Source: an uncultured Alphaproteobacteria bacterium (lineage in GTDB: Bacteria > Pseudomonadota > Alphaproteobacteria > Micavibrionales > Micavibrionaceae). From it: 64,000 nt of DNA. Below, piece after piece: positions 10,371-19,496 of the stretch. The position numbers and the translations under genes are program-made. Under the pieces are notes generated by a model. That model saw nothing but the letters and a program-made list of their open reading frames with translations, did not search any database and was not told where the DNA came from. Position 1 is the first letter of the stretch. Every line of letters begins with the position of its first letter. The stretch spans positions 6,344 to 70,343 of the forward strand of contig CAMLJM010000013.1 in the NCBI GenBank assembly GCA_946480475.1. The letters run 5' to 3'.

Positions 10371-10829
10371 GTGCCGATGAAAATTGATGAATCCGCCATC
10401 CGCAAACTGGCGAAACTGCTGGACGAAACAGGCCTGACCGAGATCGAAGTCGAAGACGGTGATCAATCGGTGCGCGTAAGCCGCGGTGGCAATGTTGTAT
10501 CATTCGGTGCTGCCCCCGCAGTCACTATGGACTCTGATCCCACGACGCCACGTCCTGCCAATACACAAGCCCCTTCAGCGAATGCCGCAAGCCACCCCGG
10601 CGCGATCACATCGCCTATGGTCGGCACCGCTTACACAGCACCTGAGCCGGGCGCACCTTCCTTTGTTACCAAAGGTTCCAGCGTAAAGGCCGGTGATACC
10701 TTAATGATCATTGAAGCGATGAAAGTGATGAACCCGATCAAGGCCCCGAAAGGCGGCACTGTTACACAGGTGCTGGTTGAAAACGGGCAGCCGGTTGAGT
10801 TCGGCGATGTCCTTGTCGTGATCGAATAA
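10371..10829 (+). CDS. accB: Acetyl-CoA carboxylase biotin carboxyl carrier protein
   Basis: 152 residues. It carries the biotin that shuttles CO2 in the first step of fatty-acid synthesis. A short helical N-terminus (ESAIRKLAKLLDETGLTEIEVED) and a Pro/Ala-rich linker lead to the biotinyl domain (~75-152), with the lysine in IEAMKVMNPI. The GTG at 10371 is favoured because GGAG at 10359-10362 is 8 bases ahead; the in-frame ATG at 10377 would be 14 away. accC follows after 12 bases. Confidence 0.96.
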   Translation: MPMKIDESAIRKLAKLLDETGLTEIEVEDGDQSVRVSRGGNVVSFGAAPAVTMDSDPTTPRPANTQAPSANAASHPGAITSPMVGTAYTAPEPGAPSFVTKGSSVKAGDTLMIIEAMKVMNPIKAPKGGTVTQVLVENGQPVEFGDVLVVIE

Positions 10830-10841
10830 AGAACAACCCTG

Positions 10842-12188
10842 ATGTTTAAAAAAGTTCTCATAGCTAACCGTGGCGAAATCGCCTTACGTATCATTCGTGC
10901 CTGCCGCGAGATGGGTATCCAGAGTGTTGTCGTGCATTCGACAGCGGATGCCAATGCGATGGCCGTGCGTCTGGCTGATGAGAGCGTTTGTATTGGCCCG
11001 CCTGCATCTAAAGACAGCTATCTGAACATTCAGCAAATACTGAGCGCTGCCGCCGTTACGGGGGCAGAAGCGATCCATCCTGGTTACGGTTTCCTTTCTG
11101 AGAACGCGCAGTTCGCGCGCATGGTCGAGGAACACGGCTTTGTATTCATTGGCCCCAAGCCTGAGCACATCGATACGATGGGCGACAAAGTGATGGCGAA
11201 GAAGACAGCCAAGGAATTGGGCCTGCCCGTTATTCCTGGGTCCGAAGGCGCGCTGAACAATGTTGATGAGGGCCGCGCGTTTGCTGATAAGGCTGGCTAC
11301 CCTGTCCTGATCAAGGCCGCATCCGGCGGTGGTGGCAAGGGCATGAAGGTGGTGCGTAGCGCTGCCGAATTTGCCGAAGCTTTCTCGACTGCCCGTGCAG
11401 AAGCCAAAGCCAACTTTGGTGATGACCGCGTCTATCTCGAGAAATATCTCGAGAAACCCCGTCACATTGAAATTCAGGTGTTTGGCGATACACATGGTAA
11501 TGCCATCCACCTGGGTGAGCGTGATTGCTCGCTGCAGCGTCGTCACCAGAAGGTTCTGGAAGAATCGCCTTCCCCGGCGCTTACGGCTGAAGAACGCAAC
11601 AAGATCGGCACATTGGCAGCTGATATGGTGCGTAACATGGGTTATCGCGGTGCTGGCACCATCGAGTTCCTGTATGAGAACGGCCAGTTCTTCTTCATGG
11701 AGATGAATACCCGCATTCAGGTCGAACATCCTGTCACGGAAATGCTAACCGGTATCGACCTGATCGCTGAACAGATCCGTGTTGCCGCCGGTGAAGAGCT
11801 GAGCGTGAAGAAAGACCTGATCAAGTTCCGTGGCCATGCGATTGAAGTGCGTATCAATGCCGAAGATCCTGATACATTCGTGCCATCGCCCGGCAAGATT
11901 ACGCAGTTCCACGCTCCGGGCGGTCTGGGTGTGCGTTTCGATTCTGCGATTTACGGCGGCTACAGCATTCCGCCTTATTACGATTCAATGGTCGGCAAGC
12001 TGATCGTGCATGGACGCAACCGCGAGGAATGCATACGTCGTCTGCGTCGCGCCATTGTTGAAACCGTCATCGAAGGCGTTAAAACCACACTGCCGCTACA
12101 TATGTGGATCCTGGATCAGCCTGATTTCCAAAGCGGTGATTACACAATTCACTGGCTGGAAAAGAAGCTCGCTGAGCGTCAGAAGTAA
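10842..12188 (+). CDS. accC: Acetyl-CoA carboxylase biotin carboxylase subunit
   Basis: 448 residues, the usual size. It carboxylates the AccB biotin with bicarbonate and ATP. Layout is N-terminal pre-ATP-grasp ([22 protein letters not shown]), ATP-grasp with the glycine-rich loop [12 protein letters not shown], the catalytic segment [16 protein letters not shown], and the C-terminal biotin-carboxylase domain (EVRINAEDP). The 12-base gap from accB indicates a conserved operon. Confidence 0.97.
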   Translation: MFKKVLIANRGEIALRIIRACREMGIQSVVVHSTADANAMAVRLADESVCIGPPASKDSYLNIQQILSAAAVTGAEAIHPGYGFLSENAQFARMVEEHGFVFIGPKPEHIDTMGDKVMAKKTAKELGLPVIPGSEGALNNVDEGRAFADKAGYPVLIKAASGGGGKGMKVVRSAAEFAEAFSTARAEAKANFGDDRVYLEKYLEKPRHIEIQVFGDTHGNAIHLGERDCSLQRRHQKVLEESPSPALTAEERNKIGTLAADMVRNMGYRGAGTIEFLYENGQFFFMEMNTRIQVEHPVTEMLTGIDLIAEQIRVAAGEELSVKKDLIKFRGHAIEVRINAEDPDTFVPSPGKITQFHAPGGLGVRFDSAIYGGYSIPPYYDSMVGKLIVHGRNREECIRRLRRAIVETVIEGVKTTLPLHMWILDQPDFQSGDYTIHWLEKKLAERQK

Positions 12189-12235
12189 TATTTGCCGGAA
12201 TTGCCATTATTATCATCGCATGACAGTATTTGCTT

Positions 12236-12901
12236 ATGTCTGGCGATCTGACTCTCGAAGATGTACTGCGTGCCTATGCTGTGGGATTGTTTCCCATGGC
12301 AGAGTCGCGTGATGACGATGATTTCTGGTGGTTTGACCCACCCAAGCGCGGGCAACTTGATATTGCTGGACTGCATATTCCCGAGAAGCTGCGCAAAACG
12401 GTTCTCAAGCAACCCTACGAGATCAGGATTAATACAGCGTTTGCCGACGTTATAGATGCCTGCGCCGAAGTGCGTAAAACACAGGCTGAAACATGGATCA
12501 ATAAACCCATTCGCGATATTTTTGTGGCGCTTCATGAACGGGGGTTTACCCATTCCGTCGAAGCCTGGAAAGACGGCCAGTTGGTTGGCGGGCTTTATGG
12601 TCTGGCACTCGGCACGGCATTCTGCGGTGAGAGCATGTTCAGCCGCGCCGATGATGCCAGCAAGATATGCCTTGTGCATCTGTGTGCCCGTTTATGGAAG
12701 GCTGGCTTTACCCTGCTCGACACCCAGTTTGTGAATGACCACCTGAAGCAATTTGGCTGCTACGAAATAGATAGTGATACCTATAAATCCAGGCTGGCGG
12801 CAGCTTTGAGCCACCGTGCCGATTTCATGTTACTCGGACAGCCGCCCGTTAGCGAAATCATGATAGTGAGGAATTATCTGAAAAATCGCCCTGTGTTGTA
12901 A
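12236..12901 (+). CDS. aat: Leucyl/phenylalanyl-tRNA--protein transferase
   Basis: 221 residues. It adds Leu or Phe from aminoacyl-tRNA to N-terminal Arg or Lys of proteins, creating N-degrons delivered by ClpS to ClpAP; both partners are encoded at 15.7-18.4 kb. Typical motifs are AYAVGLFPMAE, WWFDPPKRG, ETWINKPIRD, VGGLYGLALGTAFCGESMFS and LLDTQFVNDHL. I use the ATG at 12236; a TTG two codons earlier is the only longer option nearby. It sits 47 bases after accC. Confidence 0.94.
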   Translation: MSGDLTLEDVLRAYAVGLFPMAESRDDDDFWWFDPPKRGQLDIAGLHIPEKLRKTVLKQPYEIRINTAFADVIDACAEVRKTQAETWINKPIRDIFVALHERGFTHSVEAWKDGQLVGGLYGLALGTAFCGESMFSRADDASKICLVHLCARLWKAGFTLLDTQFVNDHLKQFGCYEIDSDTYKSRLAAALSHRADFMLLGQPPVSEIMIVRNYLKNRPVL

Positions 12902-13016
12902 TTTAATTACAAAACTATCCCCAATATCTGCCTTTTTATTGCCTAAATGCTTGCTTTTTTATTAATGAAATGATAATTTAGTCTTAACAATCTACTAAGC
13001 ATGAGCGAGTGAACAG

Positions 13017-13205
13017 GTGATTATTCTAGCTCCCGGAGCCCTAGATAAGGTTTTTTCAGCAGAAACGACAGGCACACGCAGCCAGCCGGATAATCTCGAT
13101 TCACGCTTCCGTTCCTGGCTGAAGCCATCGGATGCACAAAATGCGCCAGCAAACCCATCATCGCTGGCTAACCCTTATAAGAACCGCATGGGTCGCTTCG
13201 AATAG
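13017..13205 (+). CDS. Small hypothetical protein
   Basis: A 62-residue frame from a GTG. The product is hydrophilic with DSRFRSWLKPSD, a NPSSLANPYKN segment and a C-terminal GRFE. It has no membrane segment or metal motif. It fills the only gap between aat and the convergent DUF2155 gene. The ribosome-binding site is poor, so it may not be translated. Confidence 0.4.
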   Translation: MIILAPGALDKVFSAETTGTRSQPDNLDSRFRSWLKPSDAQNAPANPSSLANPYKNRMGRFE

Positions 13206-13226
13206 CTCTATGGTTCGGATTTCTGA

Positions 13227-13721
13227 TTAATCGCCCAGATCTTCGACAGGTGCTTCGAGACGCTCTTCCGTGGCAGCGCCTTCTTTAGCCTTTTCTTCTT
13301 CGGCTTTGCGCTTTTCAGCTTCAGCCTCCTCGGTTTTCTTGTCGAGGCAATCCAGCACCCAGACGTCATAGATCGGATGGTCCATGGCCGACAAGGCCGG
13401 GGATGATGCAAACATCCAGCCACTAAACACCCATTTTGAATCATCTTTGGGTGTCACTTCCCAGATTTGCAGGAAGGCCGCTGATTCAGGTTGCTCGATA
13501 GGGGGAGCTTTACGGCAGGCTTGTACTTTGATGTAAAGCGGGCCGTATTTCACCGTGCTGCCGACACGGGCTTCGAATGTCAAAGTACGGCCTGTAATCT
13601 TATCAATCGATTGCAGCTTAATGACGGGCATATCCTGCATGGCGGCCTGCGCCGGTGAAACAGAGAGCAGGACAGACGCAACCGCAGAAAGCAGTGTGAG
13701 CTTAAGGATGCGCATTGCCAT
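13227..13721 (-). CDS. DUF2155 domain-containing secreted protein
   Basis: 164 residues. A signal peptide (LTLLSAVASVLLSVSPAQA) is followed by the DUF2155 core: VIKLQSIDKITGRTLTFEARVGSTVKYGPLYIKVQACRK, then the WEVTPKDDSKWVFSGWMFASSPALSAMDHPIYDVWVLDC segment. The C-terminal ~30 residues are highly charged (EEAEAEKRKAEEEKAKEG). Function is unknown. The family typically lies beside mlaD and the NDUFA12 gene in alphaproteobacteria, as here, and it overlaps the end of the mlaD-like gene by about 20 bases. Confidence 0.93.
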   Translation of the reverse strand: MAMRILKLTLLSAVASVLLSVSPAQAAMQDMPVIKLQSIDKITGRTLTFEARVGSTVKYGPLYIKVQACRKAPPIEQPESAAFLQIWEVTPKDDSKWVFSGWMFASSPALSAMDHPIYDVWVLDCLDKKTEEAEAEKRKAEEEKAKEGAATEERLEAPVEDLGD

Positions 13722-14262
13722 CCAGGGACTCTAGGGGTGCCATAGCAGGTTCAGAAGGCATAGCACGTGAAGGAGGTGGTGCGCCGTTTGATGCCTGCTT
13801 GCCGCCTTTGTCTTCCTTGTCGTTACCCATGCTGAAAATGAATTGGCCCAGCAATTGTTCAAGGTTTTGCGGCGCCTGCGTATACTCAATCATGCCGCCC
13901 GGCTTCAGGTTTTCTTCATCGGCACCGGGCTCCAGCGCCAGGTAACGGCCCCCGAGAAGGCTTTCGCTGCTGATTAATGCCGCTGTGTCAGTGGGTACTT
14001 TCACGCCATCATCAATGCTCATCTTCACCAGCGCCAGAAATGTTTCAGGATCCAGTGTCACGGCAATAACGCTGCCGACCTTCACACCGCTGATCAGCAC
14101 GTCATCACCCACACCCAGACCGCCAATACCGGAGAAGCGTGCATTCAGTTCATAGCCACTGACCTTACCAACCTTGGCCGTGTTGATGCTGAACATCAGG
14201 AAGGAAATCGCCACCAGAATAACGACGGCGCCCAGAGCTGTTTCAATGATACTGCGTTTCAT
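13702..14262 (-). CDS. mlaD: MlaD-family (MCE domain) lipid-transport protein
   Basis: 186 residues. One N-terminal membrane helix (ALGAVVILVAISFLMFSI) anchors a periplasmic MCE domain (VSGYELNARFSGIGGLGVGDDVLISGVKVGSV...LEPG). MlaD hexamers bind phospholipid in the MlaFEDB complex that keeps outer-membrane lipid asymmetry. The mlaE, mlaF and mlaB genes are not in the window, so the symbol rests on the domain. It overlaps the DUF2155 gene and follows the NDUFA12 gene on the same strand. Confidence 0.88.
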   Translation of the reverse strand: MKRSIIETALGAVVILVAISFLMFSINTAKVGKVSGYELNARFSGIGGLGVGDDVLISGVKVGSVIAVTLDPETFLALVKMSIDDGVKVPTDTAALISSESLLGGRYLALEPGADEENLKPGGMIEYTQAPQNLEQLLGQFIFSMGNDKEDKGGKQASNGAPPPSRAMPSEPAMAPLESLDGNAHP

Positions 14263-14332
14263 ACTGGCAGGAGTCCTTCTTGTTCAATGGTGCGCGCCTC
14301 TTTGCTCAGATTCTCAGGCGCGCGGGGTTAAT

Positions 14333-14728
14333 TCACTGCGGCGGTATCCAGGCTTCGTAATCACCTGTTGCTTTGGCGCGCTTGCCGCCTGAAAGAATAT
14401 GGCCGGGCGGACGATAAGCCTGATTTGTGCCTGTCATGTTGGGCTGATGCGGTTTTTGCCATTCGCGGCGATGTGTTTGCGCCTGCCCCGTAGGGATGAC
14501 ATTTGTCTGGTGATGAATCCAGCCATGCCATTCGGGGGGGATATTACTGGCTTCGGTGCTGGCCTTGTAACGGACATAACGGCGCGGACGATTATAACCC
14601 TTGATCGCGCGCGCTTCGTAATAGCGGTTACCGGCCTGATCTTCACCAATATAGCGGGCGCCCGTCCACAGACGGACCCAGGCCATGTGCACCGGCGATA
14701 ACACGCCCAGAAAACTAAACAGTCCCAT
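14333..14728 (-). CDS. NADH:ubiquinone oxidoreductase NDUFA12-family subunit
   Basis: 131 residues. It has the family core: LWTGARYIGEDQAGNRYYEAR, then RRYVRYKASTEASNIPPEWHGWIHH. NDUFA12 (B17.2) is an accessory subunit of mitochondrial complex I that is also found in alphaproteobacteria, which supports the taxonomic call. The C-terminal third is Gln- and Pro-rich (NMTGTNQAYRPPGHIL) and loosely conserved. It is first in a minus-strand set with mlaD and DUF2155. Confidence 0.93.
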   Translation of the reverse strand: MGLFSFLGVLSPVHMAWVRLWTGARYIGEDQAGNRYYEARAIKGYNRPRRYVRYKASTEASNIPPEWHGWIHHQTNVIPTGQAQTHRREWQKPHQPNMTGTNQAYRPPGHILSGGKRAKATGDYEAWIPPQ

Positions 14729-14917
14729 AATTTAAAAACCTTGGCATAAAACCCTGGAAAAGCGATGACGCCTGCTTTGGCACCGCCTTCATGGATGGCC
14801 CAAAATTGCGGAAAAATCAAGTCCGAACAATGTTTTGTATATGAAGAATCGCATCCCTGCGGTTTTGTTTATGTCCCTCAATCTGGTATGATTCCCGCAG
14901 CGACGAAGGATTTTCAT

Positions 14918-15676
14918 ATGAATAAACCTGTACTTGGTCAAAACCGCCCTGCCGAATCCGGCAACGTTATGATTTACATCTTTCTCGGGATTGCCCTGTT
15001 TGCGGCCCTGAGCTTTGCAGTGGCCAATATCATGCGTTCAGGCACAGGCGACCCCAAACGGGAAGTCATGGCCCTATATTCGAGTGATGTTATCCAATAT
15101 GGAGACGGGTTAAAGCGCGCGGTCCAGGCGATGCATATCCGTGGTCTCGCCGATGACGAGATCAGCTTTGAAAGCCCGAAGCTCAATTTAAACTATGCCC
15201 ACCCGGTTTCAGCCCCCAACCAATGCACGACCGATTCCTGCCGCGTTTTCCAGCCTGCCGGTGGTGGTGTTAGCTATATGAAACCTCTGGAGAGGTGGCT
15301 GGATGCGGCGGGCGCTGCCGATACGCTTTACGGCGACTGGTTCTTTCCCGGCGAAGTTTGCGTCGAAGATGCGGGTATGGGGGGTGCGGGTTGCGAATCA
15401 GACGGTGAAGATAATGAAGATCTGGTCGCCGTATTGCCTTGGATACGTCGTGAGCTTTGCATCGATATCAATAACAAGCTGGGGATCACGAATCCCGGCG
15501 GCAATCCCCCGGTAGCCGGTGGCGCAGCATGGGGCAGTGGTAACGCACGATTCTTAGGAACATTTGCTGAAGAAGCGATTATCGCACGCGGCGGCCAGAC
15601 AGCCGGGTGCCTGCGGGGTGCCGGCATCCCGCCCAGCAATTCCTATTTCTATTACAAGGTGCTGCTCGCGCGCTAA
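14918..15676 (+). CDS. Pseudopilin-like secreted protein, paralogue A
   Basis: I chose the ATG at 14918 because AAGGA (14906-14910) lies 7 bases ahead; an open frame extends back to 14765 but looks non-coding. The 252-residue product has a short hydrophilic leader, then SGNV and a hydrophobic helix (MIYIFLGIALFAALSFAVANI). This is the arrangement of a type IV prepilin cleavage site, but without Glu at +5. The ectodomain contains cysteines, an AGGGVSYMKP turn, AVLPWIRRELC and a terminal YYKVLLAR. It shares all of these with the gene at 22192. Likely a minor pilin-like or envelope protein; the secretion machinery is not in the window. Confidence 0.7.
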   Translation: MNKPVLGQNRPAESGNVMIYIFLGIALFAALSFAVANIMRSGTGDPKREVMALYSSDVIQYGDGLKRAVQAMHIRGLADDEISFESPKLNLNYAHPVSAPNQCTTDSCRVFQPAGGGVSYMKPLERWLDAAGAADTLYGDWFFPGEVCVEDAGMGGAGCESDGEDNEDLVAVLPWIRRELCIDINNKLGITNPGGNPPVAGGAAWGSGNARFLGTFAEEAIIARGGQTAGCLRGAGIPPSNSYFYYKVLLAR

Positions 15677-15679
15677 CGC

Positions 15680-17971
15680 TTACGATTTACCGGCAGGCAC
15701 CAGTTCGCCGGTACGTTTGGGAGCTTCTTCGAAGGCAAATGTCAGTTGCCCATCTTTCAGGCCGACACGGACAATCCCGCCATTCACCAGCTTGCCGAAT
15801 AACAGCTCTTCTGCGAGCGGGCGTTTGACTTGCTCCTGAATAATACGTGACAGCGGACGGGCGCCCATCTGCGGGTCGAAACCGATCTTGGCCAGATGCT
15901 CCCGGGCTTCGGGTGACAGATCGATTTCAACCCCGCGATCAGCCAGTTGCGCTTCCAGTTGAATGACAAATTTCTCGACTACACGGATCACCGTCTCAGG
16001 ACCCAATGGCTTAAACGGCACGATGGCATCAAGGCGGTTTCTGAATTCAGGCGTGAACAGGCGTTTGATTTCTTCCTGGTCATCTTCGACACGCATTTCG
16101 CGTTCAAAGCCCATCGGCGCTTTCGCCATTTCACGCGCACCGGCGTTGGTTGTCATGATCAGGATCACATTCCTGAAATCAACGGTCTTGCCGTTGTTAT
16201 CGGTAAGCTTACCATAGTCCATCACTTGCAACAGGATGTTGTAGATATCCGGATGTGCTTTTTCAATCTCATCAAGCAGTAGCACGCAGTGCGGATGCTG
16301 ATCGACAGCGTCGGTGAGCAAGCCGCCCTGTTCAAAACCTACATAACCGGGGGGCGTGCCGATCAGGCGGCTGACAGCGTGACGTTCCATATATTCGGAC
16401 ATATCGAAGCGCTTGAGTTCGATGCCCAATGTCTTAGCCAGCTGGCGCGCCACTTCGGTTTTACCAACACCTGTCGGACCACTGAACAGATAAGAACCAA
16501 TGGGTTTTTCGCCATCGCGCAGCCCTGCGCGTGACATTTTGATGGAATCAGATAGCACCTGAATCGCGTTATCCTGATCGAAGACCATGGTTTTCAGATC
16601 ACGCTCCAGGGTGCGGATCGCTTCGCGGTCATCCTTGGTCAGTGTCTTGGCCGGAATGCGCGCAATCGCGGCAACGACGCCTTCAATATCTTCAACAGTA
16701 ATTACTTTCTTGCGCTGGTCTTCGGTTACCAGCATTTGCGCGGCGCCAACTTCGTCAATGATATCAATCGCCTTATCAGGGAGTTTGCGGTCACCCATAT
16801 ATTTAGCTGACAGTTCGACCGCCGCCTTGATCGCATCATCGGTATATTGCACCTTGTGATGCTCTTCGTAATAAGTCTTGAGACCCGTGAGAATCTTGAT
16901 AGCATCTTCAATAGAAGGTTCGTTGACATCAATCTTCTGGAAGCGGCGTACCAGCGCACGGTCTTTCTCAAAATGGTTGCGGTATTCCTTGTATGTCGTA
17001 GAACCGATACAGCGAATAGTACCGTTCGATAAAGCAGGCTTCAGAAGGTTCGAGGCATCCATAGCGCCGCCGGATGTTGCGCCCGCACCGATCACGGTGT
17101 GAATCTCATCAATGAACAATACAGCGTGGGGGAATTTTTCAATCTCGGTAATCACCGCCTTCAGGCGCTCTTCGAAATCACCGCGATAACGTGTACCGGC
17201 GAGCAGCGCACCCATATCGAGCGAGAAGATGGTGGCCTCTTTCAATACATCAGGAACCTGACGTTCGACGATGCGGCGTGCCAGACCTTCGGCAATCGCC
17301 GTCTTACCCACACCGGGATCACCTACATAAAGGGGGTTGTTTTTGCTACGGCGGCAAAGCACCTGAATGGTGCGCTCAACCTCGGCTGTGCGCCCGATCA
17401 GAGGGTCAATCTTACCCTTACGCGCCTTGTTATTCAGGTTCACACAGTAAGCATCCAGAGCATCCTTGCCATTTTTATTCTTATCGCCACCTTCGCCCTC
17501 TTCCGTGCCTTCAGGGGTTTTGGACTGGCTTTGGCCGGGTACTTTGGCAATACCATGGGAAATATAATTCACCGCATCAAAGCGAGTCATATCCTGTTCC
17601 TGCAGGAAGAATACGGCATGACTTTCGCGCTCGGAGAAAAGCGCCACCAGAACATTGGCGCCTGTCACTTCTTCACGGCCTGATGACTGCACATGAATGG
17701 CCGCGCGCTGCAATACGCGCTGGAAAGCTGTCGTAGGCTTTGATTCTTCAGCATTGCGATTGACCAAGTAGGTCAGTTCGCTATCCAGGAAACGTTCAAT
17801 GTTATCGCGCAGGTCAGCAATCGATATGCCACAGGAGCGCAAGACCGCCATGGCATCCTGGTCTTCACACAGGGCCAGCAGCAGATGCTCAAGCGTCGCA
17901 CTTTCGTGATGACGTTCGTTCGCGATATTCAGCGCGCGATGCAGTGTCTGTTCTAGGTTGCGTGAAAGCAT
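15680..17971 (-). CDS. clpA: ATP-dependent Clp protease ATP-binding subunit ClpA
   Basis: 763 residues. The ClpA unfoldase feeds substrates to ClpP. Order: N-domain (two Clp repeats, ~1-150), AAA+ domain 1 with Walker A GDPGVGKTAIAE and Walker B VLFIDEIHT, AAA+ domain 2 with GPTGVGKTEVAR and VLLLDEIEKAH, then the C-terminal D2-small domain. There is no ClpB-type coiled-coil insertion. The ClpP-docking loop follows DAIVPFKPL. clpS is directly upstream (12 bases), making a clpS-clpA pair; clpP is not in the window. Confidence 0.97.
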   Translation of the reverse strand: MLSRNLEQTLHRALNIANERHHESATLEHLLLALCEDQDAMAVLRSCGISIADLRDNIERFLDSELTYLVNRNAEESKPTTAFQRVLQRAAIHVQSSGREEVTGANVLVALFSERESHAVFFLQEQDMTRFDAVNYISHGIAKVPGQSQSKTPEGTEEGEGGDKNKNGKDALDAYCVNLNNKARKGKIDPLIGRTAEVERTIQVLCRRSKNNPLYVGDPGVGKTAIAEGLARRIVERQVPDVLKEATIFSLDMGALLAGTRYRGDFEERLKAVITEIEKFPHAVLFIDEIHTVIGAGATSGGAMDASNLLKPALSNGTIRCIGSTTYKEYRNHFEKDRALVRRFQKIDVNEPSIEDAIKILTGLKTYYEEHHKVQYTDDAIKAAVELSAKYMGDRKLPDKAIDIIDEVGAAQMLVTEDQRKKVITVEDIEGVVAAIARIPAKTLTKDDREAIRTLERDLKTMVFDQDNAIQVLSDSIKMSRAGLRDGEKPIGSYLFSGPTGVGKTEVARQLAKTLGIELKRFDMSEYMERHAVSRLIGTPPGYVGFEQGGLLTDAVDQHPHCVLLLDEIEKAHPDIYNILLQVMDYGKLTDNNGKTVDFRNVILIMTTNAGAREMAKAPMGFEREMRVEDDQEEIKRLFTPEFRNRLDAIVPFKPLGPETVIRVVEKFVIQLEAQLADRGVEIDLSPEAREHLAKIGFDPQMGARPLSRIIQEQVKRPLAEELLFGKLVNGGIVRVGLKDGQLTFAFEEAPKRTGELVPAGKS

Positions 17972-17983
17972 AGGAGTATCTTT

Positions 17984-18370
17984 CTATTCTTTTTCCAGGG
18001 TGCACTGGAGCGGTTGTTCGTTGGCGCGAGCAAAATCCATGACTTGGGCCACTTTGGTTTCTGCCACTTCGTAAGTGAAAATACCGCAGACCCCGACACC
18101 CCGACGGTGGACGTGAAGCATGATGTCTGTGGCTTCCTGTCTATTCTTGTTAAAAAACCTTTCTAAAATATGAACGACAAATTCCATCGGGGTGTAATCG
18201 TCATTCAGGATCAGAACCTTGTACATAGAAGGCTTTTTGGTCTTGGGTCGGGCTTTGAGCATAACCCCCGTCTGGCGGCGCTCTTCTCCCCCGGAATCGC
18301 CGGCGGAATCATCACCGAAATCCGGGTTATCATCGTCCATACGGGGGGTCAGGGAGAAGCGCTGTTCCAT
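17984..18370 (-). CDS. clpS: ClpAP adaptor protein ClpS
   Basis: 128 residues. ClpS delivers N-degron proteins to ClpA. After a charged ~45-residue N-terminal extension, the core reads [24 protein letters not shown], which includes the NDD/TPMEFV hydrophobic pocket binding N-terminal Leu, Phe, Tyr or Trp. It then continues [23 protein letters not shown]. It lies 12 bases from clpA on the same strand. With aat at 12.2 kb the window holds both the tagging enzyme and the recognition factor of the Leu/N-degron pathway. Confidence 0.96.
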   Translation of the reverse strand: MEQRFSLTPRMDDDNPDFGDDSAGDSGGEERRQTGVMLKARPKTKKPSMYKVLILNDDYTPMEFVVHILERFFNKNRQEATDIMLHVHRRGVGVCGIFTYEVAETKVAQVMDFARANEQPLQCTLEKE

Positions 18371-18450
18371 AGAGATAAGATAGCCTTTTCTACCTCTATT
18401 TTACAGCCCGGAAGGTTAAAATTTTAAAGCATTTCAGCTTGCCATAAAAG

Positions 18451-18481
18451 TTTCAGCCCCCTTGAAACAAGGAGGCTGAAA
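18451..18481 (-). terminator. Strong hairpin downstream of the phasin gene
   Basis: A 14-base stem with one mismatch (TTTCAGCCCCCTTG against CAAGGAGGCTGAAA) and an AAA loop. On the minus strand it is followed by CTTTTATGG. It probably ends the phasin transcript before clpS. Confidence 0.6.
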
Positions 18482-18492
18482 CCCGGTTGTCA

Positions 18493-18510
18493 TGTCAGGA
18501 AAACCTGACA
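18493..18510 (-). terminator. Second hairpin after the phasin gene
   Basis: A perfect 7-base stem, TGTCAGG / CCTGACA, with loop AAAA (TTTT on the minus strand), 12 bases from the larger hairpin. It has no T run of its own, so it may act as a 3'-end stabiliser or pause site. Confidence 0.4.
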
Positions 18511-18537
18511 GGAAATTCCAATATAGTCCGAAAAGGC

Positions 18538-19116
18538 TTACGCGGCTACTGCGTCGGTGGCCTTGCGGATGGTTTTGCTAACCTGATCATTGATCGGCTC
18601 CAGCGCTTCTGTTGCCAGTTTTACGCTGAGTTCAGAGATCTTTGTCGCACCAGCCATGAAACCATCGAAGGATTCCTGCGCCAGTTTGTTCTGCGCTTCG
18701 GTCAGTTCGTTCAGGTTTTTGCAGGCAAGCAATGTTTTAAAAGCTTCGCTGTTTTTTGCGGCTGTATCCTGTGCCAGAGACATGTATGTCTTGAACAGGT
18801 CTTCCGTACCTTTCATCCAGATATTGGTGGATTTCAGGATGGCTTCTACGTTTTCCTTACCGGCAGAAGCAGCTTCGTTTGTCAGTTTTTCGTACTGTGC
18901 TTTAGTTTGTGTCATGGCTTTCTCCATTGATTTGAATATCTCAGTTTTACTCAAGGTATTCGCAAGCGGGTTGATCGAAAATGCCGCTGCGATGAATCGT
19001 TCTTCATCTTGTGCAATTGCCTTATAAGATGCCGCACCCGTTGTCTGGGCACTGACATTCGGGACTGCTACGAGAGCAGTACTCGCGGATTTTTTACGTG
19101 TTGGCAAAGTCGCCAT
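18538..19116 (-). CDS. Phasin family protein
   Basis: 192 residues, no signal peptide. The core (~60-185) is an amphipathic helical phasin domain with typical AQYEKLTNEAASAGKENVEAILKSTNIWMKG and FDGFMAGATKISELSVKLATEALEPI segments. An Ala/Thr-rich basic N-terminus precedes it. Phasins coat polyhydroxyalkanoate granules, and granule levels usually control their genes through PhaR. The upstream region carries three TGC-N3-GCA palindromes that fit such control. No PHA synthase is in the window. Confidence 0.9.
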   Translation of the reverse strand: MATLPTRKKSASTALVAVPNVSAQTTGAASYKAIAQDEERFIAAAFSINPLANTLSKTEIFKSMEKAMTQTKAQYEKLTNEAASAGKENVEAILKSTNIWMKGTEDLFKTYMSLAQDTAAKNSEAFKTLLACKNLNELTEAQNKLAQESFDGFMAGATKISELSVKLATEALEPINDQVSKTIRKATDAVAA

Positions 19117-19203
19117 TTCGTATCTCCCTTATAATTTGGACTTTCGATCAAGCCCCTTTTCTTCGATTGGCTGACCGCAGTCTGTCACAGCTTTTGTCGC
19201 ACC

Positions 19204-19220
19204 GCAATGGCTGCATTGCA
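19204..19220. promoter_or_regulatory. Palindromic site 1 upstream of the phasin gene (PhaR-like core)
   Basis: GCAATG at 19204-19209 and CATTGC at 19214-19219 form a perfect inverted repeat. The nonamer TGCATTGCA at 19212-19220 has a TGC-N3-GCA core and is identical to the core of site 3. Confidence 0.45.
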
Positions 19221-19312
19221 ACAAGTTGAAATTATTGACATTTTTTTGAAAATATCGAGAAAAACCTTGGTTTATGCGGGTTTTTAGATGTTCTTCTATG
19301 CCAATAAGAATT

Positions 19313-19327
19313 TTGTGCGATGCACAA
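19313..19327. promoter_or_regulatory. Palindromic site 2 (TTGTGC-N3-GCACAA)
   Basis: A perfect 6-base palindrome with spacer GAT, centred on TGCGATGCA. Site 3 has the same arms 56 bases further on. Perfect duplication of a 12-base palindrome in one intergenic region argues for a real operator. Confidence 0.6.
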
Positions 19328-19368
19328 TTATAATGTAACGCTATCACTATTCTGGGTCAAGTCTTATT

Positions 19369-19383
19369 TTGTGCATTGCACAA
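19369..19383. promoter_or_regulatory. Palindromic site 3 (TTGTGC-N3-GCACAA)
   Basis: Identical arms to site 2, with spacer ATT. PhaR of Paracoccus is reported to bind CTGC-N3/4-GCAG, whose inner TGC-N3-GCA is shared, so a PhaR-type repressor is the leading candidate. That is inference from the motif only. Confidence 0.6.
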
Positions 19384-19496
19384 TATACTATTTAACCAAT
19401 TGATAATTAACAAAAAATATCAATTCTTGACAGAGCCGGATTTGTTGTTGTTTAAGGATATTAAACAACAATATCTCGAACAGGGTTCCAAGATTA

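Larger units (their letters stand above)
19117..19496. promoter_or_regulatory. AT-rich divergent control region between phasin and carboxypeptidase genes
   Basis: 380 bases without a convincing gene. It holds three palindromic sites listed separately and long A+T tracts such as 19384-19480. It separates two divergent genes, so it must contain promoters for both. A 72-codon minus-strand frame here looks non-coding. Confidence 0.6.

Noticed and set aside
19129..19347. 72-codon minus-strand reading frame upstream of the phasin gene
   Set aside because: It spans the palindromic sites, has no clear ribosome-binding site, and its composition is unlike a coding protein here, so I treat it as regulatory sequence.
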